A DNA stretch of 35,726 bases from CAYVQE01 sp964633205 (GTDB taxonomy: Bacteria; Myxococcota; B64-G9): assembly GCA_964633205.1 (NCBI GenBank), contig CAZWFN010000058.1:1-35726 (forward strand). The letters are read 5' to 3'. Positions 16,409 through 23,314 of this stretch are shown here, in pieces (the stretch's first letter is position 1; every line of letters begins with the position of its first letter). The notes under the pieces are model-generated. The model saw only the letters and a list, made by a program, of their open reading frames with translations. It was not told the DNA's origin and ran no database searches. The position numbers were made by a program, and so were the translations under genes.

Positions 16409-18528
16409 GCCCGCGCCGCTGCCCCCTCGCGCTGCTGCTGGCCCTGGCCCTCGGCGCACCGGCCGCCCCGGCCCAGCAGCCGGCGGGCCCGCCCCGAGAG
16501 GTGCCGCCGCTGACGCTGGAGCGCAGCGGACCGCCGCCGCGCACCCCGACCCGCTCCATCCACCCGCCGGTGCCGCTGCTCGACGCCGCGGGCGACAGCG
16601 TGCGCGACGGCCGCCGGCCGCTGTCGCTGATGAAAAGCTGCGGCGACTGCCACGACACCGCCTTCATCGCCGAGCACAACTACCACGCCCTGGTGGGCCT
16701 GGACGAGCTGGTGCCGCCGGGCCGGGCCGCCAGCGGCCGGCCCTGGGACACCGGCCCCGGCCTGTTCGGCCGCTGGAGCCCGCTGACCTACCGCTGGCTG
16801 TCGCCGCCCGGCGCCCCGCTGGACCTGGGCACGGCCGACTGGATCCGGCGCATGGGCCCGCGCCACGTGGGCGGCGGCCCGGCGCGCTTCAGCCGCCAGG
16901 GCGGCCCGCTGAGCGCCGTGGCCGCCGTGCCCGGCCGGGTGCATCCGGACAGCCACGTGCGCGACCCGGCCAGCGGCCGGCCGCGGCCCTGGGACTGGCA
17001 GGCCTCGGGCACGGTGGAGCTGAACTGCCTGCTGTGCCACATGGACGCGCCCGACAATGCCGCCCGGGTGGCCGAGCTCGAGGCGGGCCGCTTTCGCTGG
17101 GCCTCGACCGCCACCCTGCTGGGCAGCGGGCTGGTTGAACGCGACGGGGCGGGCTACCGCTGGAACGCCACCGCCTTCGACGCCGAGGGGCGCGTGGCGG
17201 CGCGCTCCATCGGCATCTCCGACCCACGCGACGCCAACTGTCGGCTGTGCCACGGCAAGGCCTGCCGCTGCACCGACCCGGTGGTGTTCGAAAACTCGCT
17301 CGACAACTGGGCGGTCGAGACCACCGGCACCGTGTTTTCGGCCGAGCGCATGGCGCACTCGGGCATGAACCTGGCCGGCAAGGAAGGGCTGGTCTCGCCC
17401 TGGGACGTCCACGCCGAGCGGCTGGTCGGCTGCGCCGACTGCCACCACGCCATGAACAACCCGGCCCGCAACCGCAAAGAGACCACCGGCACCCGGCCGG
17501 CGCACCTGGCCTACGACGCCCGCCGCCTGTCCACCGACGCCTACCTGCTCAAGCCCGACCACGACCTGGTCAAGGGCCGCACCGCCCAGGGCACCGTGGC
17601 CCGCCGGCTCGACGGCAGCATGCGCCAGTGCCGCGACTGCCACCGGCCCGAGGCGGTGCACGATTTCCTGCCGTACAAGCGGCTGCACTTCGACCGCGTC
17701 GGCTGCCAGAGCTGCCACATCCCGCGGGTGCACGCCCCGGCGCGCAAGGTCACCGACTGGACCCTGTTCGGCCCGGATCGCGGGCCGCTGGTCAGCCACC
17801 GCGGTGTCGAGGGACCGGTCAACGAGCCCACCTCGCTGATCCGCGGCTACCGGCCGGTGCTGCTGATGCAAAAGGGCGCCGACGGCGACGGCGCGCTGGC
17901 GCCCCACAACCTGATCAGCTCCTGGTTCTGGGTGGGCGGCGATCCGCCGCACCCGGTGCGCCGCCACCAGCTGGTGCAGGCCCTGTTCGCCGGCGACGCC
18001 TACCACCCGGCGCTGGTGGCGGCGCTGGACGCCGACGGCGACGGCCGGCTGGCCGGCGCCGAGCTGCGGCTGGACAGCGAGGCCAAGGCGGCCGCGGTGG
18101 CCGAGCGGCTGCGCCGGGTGGGCGTGGCCGAGCCGCGCATCCGCGGCGAGATCCAGCCCTACACCATCGGCCACGGGGTGGGCGCCGCACCGCGGGCCAC
18201 CCGCTGCTGCCTGTGCTGCCACGGCTTCGACTCGCTGATCACCCGCGACATCGAGCTGGCCGGCTTCGTACCCGGCGGGGTGCTGCCGCAGTGGGTCGGC
18301 GACAGCGGGCTGAGCATCCACGGCGAGCTGGAGCGCGACGCAAAGGGCCGGCTGGTGTTCGCGCCCTCGATCGACCCGGACGCCTACTACGTCCACGGTT
18401 CCGACCGGCTGCGCTGGTTGGACGTGCTGGGCATCCTGGTGCTGCTGGGCACCGTGCTGGGCGTGAGCGTGCACGGCGGCCTGCGGCTGGTGACCGGCCG
18501 CCGGCGCCGCATGGGAGGTGGCGCATGA
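16405..18528 (+). CDS. Seven-haem membrane-anchored cytochrome c with EF-hand-like loop
   Basis: 707 aa from the ATG overlapping the OTR stop (ATGA). A signal peptide (1-23, ending APAQQ) is followed by seven CXXCH sites: Cys at about 79, 208, 279, 343, 409, 434 and 602 (the last written CCLCCH). After haem 3 comes CHGKACRC, with two extra Cys. An EF-hand-like calcium loop, LDADGDGRLAGAEL, lies at about 541-554. A single membrane helix (about 671-689) near the C-terminus anchors the protein with its haems outside. The spacing suits a periplasmic electron relay between the membrane cytochrome b and the octahaem protein. I do not recognise a named family beyond multihaem cytochrome c. Ends in an ATGA overlap with the cytochrome b gene. 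Confidence 0.85.
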   Translation: MSPRRCPLALLLALALGAPAAPAQQPAGPPREVPPLTLERSGPPPRTPTRSIHPPVPLLDAAGDSVRDGRRPLSLMKSCGDCHDTAFIAEHNYHALVGLDELVPPGRAASGRPWDTGPGLFGRWSPLTYRWLSPPGAPLDLGTADWIRRMGPRHVGGGPARFSRQGGPLSAVAAVPGRVHPDSHVRDPASGRPRPWDWQASGTVELNCLLCHMDAPDNAARVAELEAGRFRWASTATLLGSGLVERDGAGYRWNATAFDAEGRVAARSIGISDPRDANCRLCHGKACRCTDPVVFENSLDNWAVETTGTVFSAERMAHSGMNLAGKEGLVSPWDVHAERLVGCADCHHAMNNPARNRKETTGTRPAHLAYDARRLSTDAYLLKPDHDLVKGRTAQGTVARRLDGSMRQCRDCHRPEAVHDFLPYKRLHFDRVGCQSCHIPRVHAPARKVTDWTLFGPDRGPLVSHRGVEGPVNEPTSLIRGYRPVLLMQKGADGDGALAPHNLISSWFWVGGDPPHPVRRHQLVQALFAGDAYHPALVAALDADGDGRLAGAELRLDSEAKAAAVAERLRRVGVAEPRIRGEIQPYTIGHGVGAAPRATRCCLCCHGFDSLITRDIELAGFVPGGVLPQWVGDSGLSIHGELERDAKGRLVFAPSIDPDAYYVHGSDRLRWLDVLGILVLLGTVLGVSVHGGLRLVTGRRRRMGGGA

Positions 18529-19184
18529 GCGCCGAGCGGGCCGAGAACGACAAGGTGGTGCTGTTCTACACCCTGTACGAGCGCATCTGGCACTGGTTGC
18601 AAGCGCTGTCGGTTGTGGTGCTGCTGGTGACCGGCTTCGAGATCAGCTACGGCAGCCTGTTCACAGTGACCGGCTTCGAGACCGCCGTGACCGTACACAA
18701 CATCGCCGGGCTGGTGTTGGTGCTCAACGCCTTTCTGGCCCTGTTCTACAACCTGGCCGGCGGCCTGATCCGGCAGTACATCCCGGCCGCCCGCGACATC
18801 TTCCCGCTGGGCTTCAAGCACGCCTCCTACTACATCTTCGGCATCTTCCGCGGTGATCCGCACCCCTTCGACAAGACCCCGCAGCGCCGCCTGCTGCCGC
18901 TGCAGAAGATCACCTACTTTCTGATCCTGAACCTGCTGCTGCCGCTGATGGTGGTCACCGGCCTGCTCAAGCTGGGCGCCGACGCCTACCCCGAGCTGGT
19001 GGCCTGGTTCGGCGGGCTGAAGGTGCTGGGGCCCGTCCACCGCTTCGGCGCCTGGCTGTTCGCCGCCTTCGTGATCATGCACGTCTACATGACCACCACC
19101 GGCACCACCTGGTGGTCGAACATGAAGGCCATGGTCACCGGCTATGGCCGCAGCGAGTGCAGCGAGGAGGGCGAGTCGTCATGA
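18525..19184 (+). CDS. Cytochrome b561-type membrane subunit (thiosulfate/Ni-hydrogenase cytochrome b-like)
   Basis: 219 aa; GGGAGG precedes the ATG. Four membrane helices are visible (about 24-42, 56-76, 129-150, 173-192) with His at 23, 58, 172 and 186, the right number and places for two b-type haems. The start 'VVLFYTLYERIWHWLQALSVVVLLVTGFEI' and the end 'VHRFGAWLFAAFVIMHVYMTTTG' match the cytochrome b561/PhsC-type subunits that take electrons from menaquinol and hand them to periplasmic partners. It is placed between the seven-haem cytochrome and the sulfur transporters, with ATGA overlaps on both sides, so it should be the quinone-side entry point of this respiratory chain. Confidence 0.88.
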   Translation: MSAERAENDKVVLFYTLYERIWHWLQALSVVVLLVTGFEISYGSLFTVTGFETAVTVHNIAGLVLVLNAFLALFYNLAGGLIRQYIPAARDIFPLGFKHASYYIFGIFRGDPHPFDKTPQRRLLPLQKITYFLILNLLLPLMVVTGLLKLGADAYPELVAWFGGLKVLGPVHRFGAWLFAAFVIMHVYMTTTGTTWWSNMKAMVTGYGRSECSEEGESS

Positions 19185-19699
19185 TCCCGTCCGCCAAGGG
19201 CTACATGAACCCCTACCTGGCCGGTATCTCGCTGGGGGTGGTGTTGTTCGGCTCCTTCCTGCTGTTCGGCCACGGCCTGGGCGCCTCCGGCGGGGTGGCC
19301 GTGTTGACCGGGGCGGCCACCGACCTGGTGGCGCCCGGCCACGTGGAGGACAACGGCTACCTGGTGGGGCTGGTGCGCACGCGCGCCAACCCGCTGGACA
19401 CCTGGCTGGTGCTCGAGATCGCCGGCGTGATCCTGGGCGGCTTCGTCTCCGGGCTGCTGGCCGGCCGGGTCGCGCCGGCCACCAGCAAGGGCCCGCGCAT
19501 CGGGGTGCGCGCCCGCTGGGGCTTCGCGCTGCTGGGCGGGGCCATCGCCGGCTTCGGGGTGCGGCTCAGCCGCGGCTGCACCTCGAGCCAGGCGCTCAGC
19601 GGCGGTGCGGTGCTGTCGGCCGGCTCCTGGGCCTTCATGCTGGCGGTGTTCGCCGGCGCCTACATGCTGGCCTGGTTCGTGCGCCGGCTGTGGAACTGA
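19181..19699 (+). CDS. YeeE/YedE family sulfur-compound transporter, first half
   Basis: 172 aa; the ATG overlaps the cytochrome b stop (ATGA) and has GAGGAGGG upstream. It has about four or five hydrophobic segments and the conserved SRGCTSSQALSGGA...GSWAFM motif with Cys133. Full-length YeeE (TsuA) thiosulfate importers are about 350 aa with a Cys in each repeat; here the two repeats are separate genes (this one and the next). The motif Cys is thought to relay the sulfur substrate through the pore by transient S-H contact. The pair should form a heteromeric importer or, for polysulfur species, an exchange channel in the inner membrane. Confidence 0.9.
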   Translation: MIPSAKGYMNPYLAGISLGVVLFGSFLLFGHGLGASGGVAVLTGAATDLVAPGHVEDNGYLVGLVRTRANPLDTWLVLEIAGVILGGFVSGLLAGRVAPATSKGPRIGVRARWGFALLGGAIAGFGVRLSRGCTSSQALSGGAVLSAGSWAFMLAVFAGAYMLAWFVRRLWN

Positions 19700-19710
19700 G
19701 GGAGGCGGAC

Positions 19711-20316
19711 ATGCTGCCGCTCGACATCGAGACCGCCTTGGGCCACGGCTGGCTCAACGTCTTCTACGTGCTGACCGGCTTCGGTTTCGGCTTCGCGCTG
19801 GAGCGCGCCGGCTTCGGCGATGCGCGCAACCTGGCCGCGCAGTTCTACCTGCGCGACATGCGCGTGCTCAAGGTCATGTTCACCGCCATCCTGACCGCCA
19901 TGCTGCTGATCTTCTGGTCCAGCGCGCTGGGGCTGCTGGACTACCGGGCCCTGTTCATCAACCCCACCCACCTGGGCCCGGGCATCCTGGGCGGGCTGAT
20001 ATTCGGCTTCGGCTTCGTCATCGGCGGCTACTGCCCCGGCACCTCGCTGGTGGCCGCCGCCACCGGCAAGCTGGACGGAATGTTCTTCGTGCTGGGCCTG
20101 GCGCTGGGCATGTTCGTCTTCGGCGAGACCATCGACCTGTTCGCCGCCTTCTGGCACCACAGCGGCCACCACGGCGCGGTGACGCTGCAGGGCTGGCTGG
20201 GCCTGCCGGCCGGCGTGATGGTGCTGGCGGTGGTGGTGATGGCGCTGGGCATGTTCTGGGCGGCGCAGCGCATCGAGGCCTACTTCGCGCAGCGCCCTGG
20301 GGGTGACGCATGTTGA
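19711..20316 (+). CDS. YeeE/YedE family sulfur-compound transporter, second half
   Basis: 201 aa, ATG at 19711 with GGGAGGCGG upstream, 11 nt after the previous stop. About six hydrophobic helices and the second-repeat motif GFVIGGYCPGTSLVAAATGKLDG with Cys108 are visible; GYCPGTS is the hallmark of this half. It begins with a helix containing GFGFGFALERAGFGDARNLAAQFY, a conserved N-terminal block of the family. With the preceding gene it makes a split YeeE/YedE unit. The His-rich stretch HHSGHH near residue 149 is unusual and could bind metal. The reading frame overlaps the rhodanese start by 7 nt. Confidence 0.9.
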   Translation: MLPLDIETALGHGWLNVFYVLTGFGFGFALERAGFGDARNLAAQFYLRDMRVLKVMFTAILTAMLLIFWSSALGLLDYRALFINPTHLGPGILGGLIFGFGFVIGGYCPGTSLVAAATGKLDGMFFVLGLALGMFVFGETIDLFAAFWHHSGHHGAVTLQGWLGLPAGVMVLAVVVMALGMFWAAQRIEAYFAQRPGGDAC

Positions 20317-20939
20317 GCTGGAAGCTGTGGCTGGCGCTGAGCGCGGTGCTGGCGGCGCTCGGTCTGGTGCTGATCGGCCAGCCCGACCTGGAGCAGCGCC
20401 TCGCGCGGCTCGATCCCGGGCTGGACCGCAAGCTGGCCGAGCGCGCGGTGCACATCGACCCGGGCGAGCTGCTGGCGCTGCACTACAACACCAGCATGCG
20501 GCTGTGGGTGCTGGACCTGCGCGACGAGGCCGACTTCAACCTGTTCCACATCGCCGGCGCCCGGCGCATCGGCCGGGCCCAGTTGGCCGACCGCGAGTGG
20601 GCCCGGGCCTTGCCGCCGCAGACGGTGTTCGTGCTGGTGGGCAACGGCGAGCAGCGGGCCGAGCGCGCCTGGCGGCTGCTGCAGGTGTACGAGGTGCCCA
20701 ACGTCTACATCCTGGCCGGCGGCATCAACGCCTGGGTGGCCGCCTTCGGCCCCGACCACCGGCGCCCGGCCCCGCCCGGCTGCGCGGGCCCCGAATGCCG
20801 CCGCTACGGCTTCGCCGCCGCCCTGGGCGACCGCCACCCACTGTCCGAGCCCCCGGCCCTTCGCGCCCGCGAGCGCGACTACCAGGAGAAGGTACAGCAG
20901 AGCGGCCGCCGCGCCCGCAAGTCGGGCGGCTGCGGCTGA
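20310..20939 (+). CDS. Membrane-tethered rhodanese-fold protein lacking the catalytic Cys
   Basis: 209 aa; ATG at 20310 overlaps the previous gene by 7 nt. An N-terminal helix (about 5-22) should anchor or export it. The rhodanese domain (about 45-150) keeps WVLDLRDEADFNLFHIAGA and NVYILAGGINAW, but the active loop that is C-x5-R in working rhodaneses reads VGNGEQR: Val110 stands where the persulfide-carrying Cys belongs. A Cys-containing tail follows (Cys158, Cys163) and the chain ends KSGGCG. It therefore cannot work as a normal sulfurtransferase through the domain loop; it may bind sulfane sulfur by the tail cysteines or serve as a scaffold. Last gene of the operon. Confidence 0.85.
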   Translation: MLSWKLWLALSAVLAALGLVLIGQPDLEQRLARLDPGLDRKLAERAVHIDPGELLALHYNTSMRLWVLDLRDEADFNLFHIAGARRIGRAQLADREWARALPPQTVFVLVGNGEQRAERAWRLLQVYEVPNVYILAGGINAWVAAFGPDHRRPAPPGCAGPECRRYGFAAALGDRHPLSEPPALRARERDYQEKVQQSGRRARKSGGCG

Positions 20940-20964
20940 GCCGGGGTCCAGCCGCCGGGCTCAG
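20936..20964. terminator. Possible bidirectional hairpin at convergent stops
   Basis: CTGAGCC (20936-20942) pairs with GGCTCAG (20958-20964), with further GC pairing inside. It spans the stops of the rhodanese gene and the convergent GH97 gene. No T-run; a 7-bp stem in GC-rich DNA can arise by chance. Confidence 0.35.
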
Positions 20965-23012
20965 TCGTCGATCGGGCTGAAGCGTATGGCCTGGCCGCCG
21001 CCCGGGGCCAGGCGCAGCTGCAGGCGGTCGGCGGCGGTGACGGTGCGCCGCTCGATGGTGTAGGCGGTCGGGTCGGTCTTCCAGTCGGCGTGGTCGGCGT
21101 CGCGGTAGATGGTGGCCCGATAGCGCTGCCCCGGGGTCAAAAACGACAGCCGGGTATCGAGGATGCGGCCCTGCTCGTCGCTGACGGCGCCCAGATACCA
21201 GTCGGCCCCGCCGCGGCGGCGGCGGACGATGGTGACGTAGTCGCCGATGCGGGCGTGCAGCACCCGGGTGTCGGCCCAGTCCACCGGCACCTGCTCGATG
21301 AAGCGGAAGGCGTCGAGATGGTCGGCGTAGTTCTCCGGCAGGTCGGCCGCCATCTGCAGCGGGCTGTAGATCACCACGTAGAGCGCCAGCTGCTTGGCCA
21401 GGGTGGTGTTGACCCGGTTGTGCGGCCGGTGGGCGAGCAGCAGGTCGAAGATGCCCGGGGTGAAGTCCATCGGCCCGGCCAGCAGGCGGGTGAACGGCAG
21501 GATGGTGGTGTGCTCGGGCGGGTTGCCGCCGTCGTCGGCCCAGGCGTTGTACTCCTGGCCGCGGGCGCCCTCGCGGGTCATCATGTTGGGCCAGGTGCGG
21601 CGGATGCCGGTCGGCTTGATGGGCTCGTGCACGTCGAGCATGATGCCGGCCGCGGCCGCCCGCTCGACCACCCGGCGGTAGTGGCGCACCATGTACTGGC
21701 CGTGGTGCCACTCCCGGTGCAGCCGGCCCTGATCGTCGACCCGGTCGAGGCCCTGGGCCCAGTCGACGTAGCCGGTCTTGATGCGCTTGATCCCCAAGCG
21801 GTCGTAGAAGGCGAAGGCCGCGTCGAGCTGGCGCTCGTAGTGCTGCACCCCGCCGCCGGTCTCGTGGTGGCCGATCAGGTGCACCCCGCGCCGGCGGGCG
21901 TAGTCGACCACCGCCTGGATGTCGAAGTCGTCGTAGGCTTGGGTGAAGTCGAAGCAGCGGCCGTCGCCGCGCCAGGGGCCGTTCCAGCCGACGTTCCAGC
22001 CCTCGATCAGCACCCCCGGGATGCCGTGGGCGGCGGCGAAGTCGATCAGCGTCTTCGCCCGCTCGGTGGTGGCGCCGTGGCGCGGGCCCTGGCCCCAGGT
22101 GGCCCGGCGGATGTGCATCGCCCACCAGATGCCGACGTACTTCTCCGGCTGGATCCAGGAGGTGTCGGCGATGCGGCTGGGCTCGTTGAGGTTGAGGATC
22201 AAGTAGGAGGTGATCAGCCCGCCGGCCCGATCGGCGATCTGGATGCTGCGCCAGGGCGAGACGTGCGGCGCGGTCGCTCGCACCTTGGTCCCGTCCGACC
22301 AGGGCACCAGCTCGGCCTCCAGCCGGGCGCCCGCCCGGCCGGCCAGGGTCATGCTGGCGTAGTCGGTCAGGGCGGCCTCGTGGATGCTGAGAAAGCGGCC
22401 GTCGGCCGTCGCCAGCGTCAACGGGGTGTGCACCCGGCCCAGCCCGCTGACCGGCGACCGGCGGTAGCGGTACTCGTAGCGGTGCTCGCGGAAGGCCGGG
22501 ATCCACCAGGCCTGCGGGTCGCCGGGGAAGGCGAACTCGGTACACTCGCGGGTGATGACGAAGTCCTGCAGGTGCGGCTGGCGCGGCCATTCGTAGCGCA
22601 GGGCCACCCCGTCGTCGTAGGCCCGAAAGGCGAGCACCATCCGCCGCGGCTTCTCGCCCGGCTCGACCAGGGTGACCCGCATCTGGTGGTAGTGGTTGCG
22701 GATGGACTTCTTCTCGCCCCAGGGCTGGGTCCAGCGGCTGTCGTGGCGGTCGTGTGCCACGCCGGCCAGCTCCAGGTTGCCGGCCAGCGGCCGGCCGCAG
22801 GCCAGGTCCACCCCGAGGCGCGAGCGGGCGATCAGCGGCCGGCCGAAGCGCTCCACCCGGTAGGTCAGCTCACCGTCGCGGCGCTCGAAGATCAGCGCGT
22901 TGCTGCCGTCGGGCGAACGCACCACCGCCGGCTCGGCCCTCCCCGGCGCCGCCGCCCAGGCCAGCACCAGCGACACCACCGCCGCCCCTGCCCACACCAT
23001 GCTGCTGCGCAT
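20961..23012 (-). CDS. Glycoside hydrolase family 97, alpha-glucosidase-like
   Basis: 683 aa from the ATG at 23010-23012, chosen for the GAGGAG seven bases upstream; a GTG at 23027 is possible. Residues 1-26 are a signal peptide, so it is periplasmic or secreted. The order is the GH97 one: N-terminal beta-sandwich, a TIM barrel with EGWNVGWNGPW, GHHETGGG, KTGYVDW and HEPIKPTGIRRTWPN, then a C-terminal all-beta domain. The Glu of HHET, of HEP and of TREGARGQEYN match the catalytic and calcium-binding Glu set of inverting SusB-type alpha-glucosidases, not the retaining Asp type. HTTILPFTRLLAGPMDFTPGIFD is also diagnostic. It would release glucose from starch-like oligosaccharides. It stands alone, with no Sus genes nearby. 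Confidence 0.92.
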   Translation of the reverse strand: MRSSMVWAGAAVVSLVLAWAAAPGRAEPAVVRSPDGSNALIFERRDGELTYRVERFGRPLIARSRLGVDLACGRPLAGNLELAGVAHDRHDSRWTQPWGEKKSIRNHYHQMRVTLVEPGEKPRRMVLAFRAYDDGVALRYEWPRQPHLQDFVITRECTEFAFPGDPQAWWIPAFREHRYEYRYRRSPVSGLGRVHTPLTLATADGRFLSIHEAALTDYASMTLAGRAGARLEAELVPWSDGTKVRATAPHVSPWRSIQIADRAGGLITSYLILNLNEPSRIADTSWIQPEKYVGIWWAMHIRRATWGQGPRHGATTERAKTLIDFAAAHGIPGVLIEGWNVGWNGPWRGDGRCFDFTQAYDDFDIQAVVDYARRRGVHLIGHHETGGGVQHYERQLDAAFAFYDRLGIKRIKTGYVDWAQGLDRVDDQGRLHREWHHGQYMVRHYRRVVERAAAAGIMLDVHEPIKPTGIRRTWPNMMTREGARGQEYNAWADDGGNPPEHTTILPFTRLLAGPMDFTPGIFDLLLAHRPHNRVNTTLAKQLALYVVIYSPLQMAADLPENYADHLDAFRFIEQVPVDWADTRVLHARIGDYVTIVRRRRGGADWYLGAVSDEQGRILDTRLSFLTPGQRYRATIYRDADHADWKTDPTAYTIERRTVTAADRLQLRLAPGGGQAIRFSPIDD

Positions 23013-23314
23013 CGCCACGCTCCTCACCCGCAGCCTCCCGCGGAGGCTGCGGTCAACAGGTCAGATGAAAGGCCCCGGCCACCCGGCGGCCGGGCCCCAG
23101 GCTAGCAAAAAAACCCCGGTCAAGGGAATGCCGACCTGCCGGCCGGAAGCGGCGGCTGCGGGGTGGAAAAGGGGGGGGGCCCCGCCCGCGTTGATCGCGG
23201 CCGCGGCGGCGTTTCACGGCGCGGCTCAGCAGCCGCGACCAAAAATCCGCGCAGTACTGCTGAGAATCCTCGCGGGACGCGAAGATTCTCGCGGTTCGTA
23301 GTACAGTCTGGTGC
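23013..23314. other. Divergent intergenic region between GH97 and membrane protein genes
   Basis: About 300 bp that must hold two divergent promoters. The left part holds a run of A (23107-23113) and a run of nine G (23169-23177); the right part holds the strong hairpin listed separately at 23262-23290. No gene is convincing here: the open frames have unnatural Arg/Pro composition. Confidence 0.5.
23262..23290 (+). promoter_or_regulatory. Strong imperfect hairpin 25 nt before a start codon
   Basis: GAGAATC-c-TCGCG-gga-CGCGA-a-GATTCTC: a 7-bp outer stem, one C/A mismatch, a 5-bp inner stem and a 3-nt loop. It lies 24 nt before the ATG at 23315. As DNA it could be an operator; as RNA it could shade the start, for which no ribosome-binding site is seen. 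Confidence 0.5.

Noticed and set aside
16315..18474. 719-codon minus-strand frame opposite the seven-haem cytochrome
   Set aside because: Shadow of the haem gene; composition is unnatural and no motif is found.
21090..23105. Long plus-strand open frame (671 codons) opposite the GH97 gene
   Set aside because: It is antisense to a clear GH97 enzyme and has the Val/Gly/His/Arg-rich composition of GC shadow frames.
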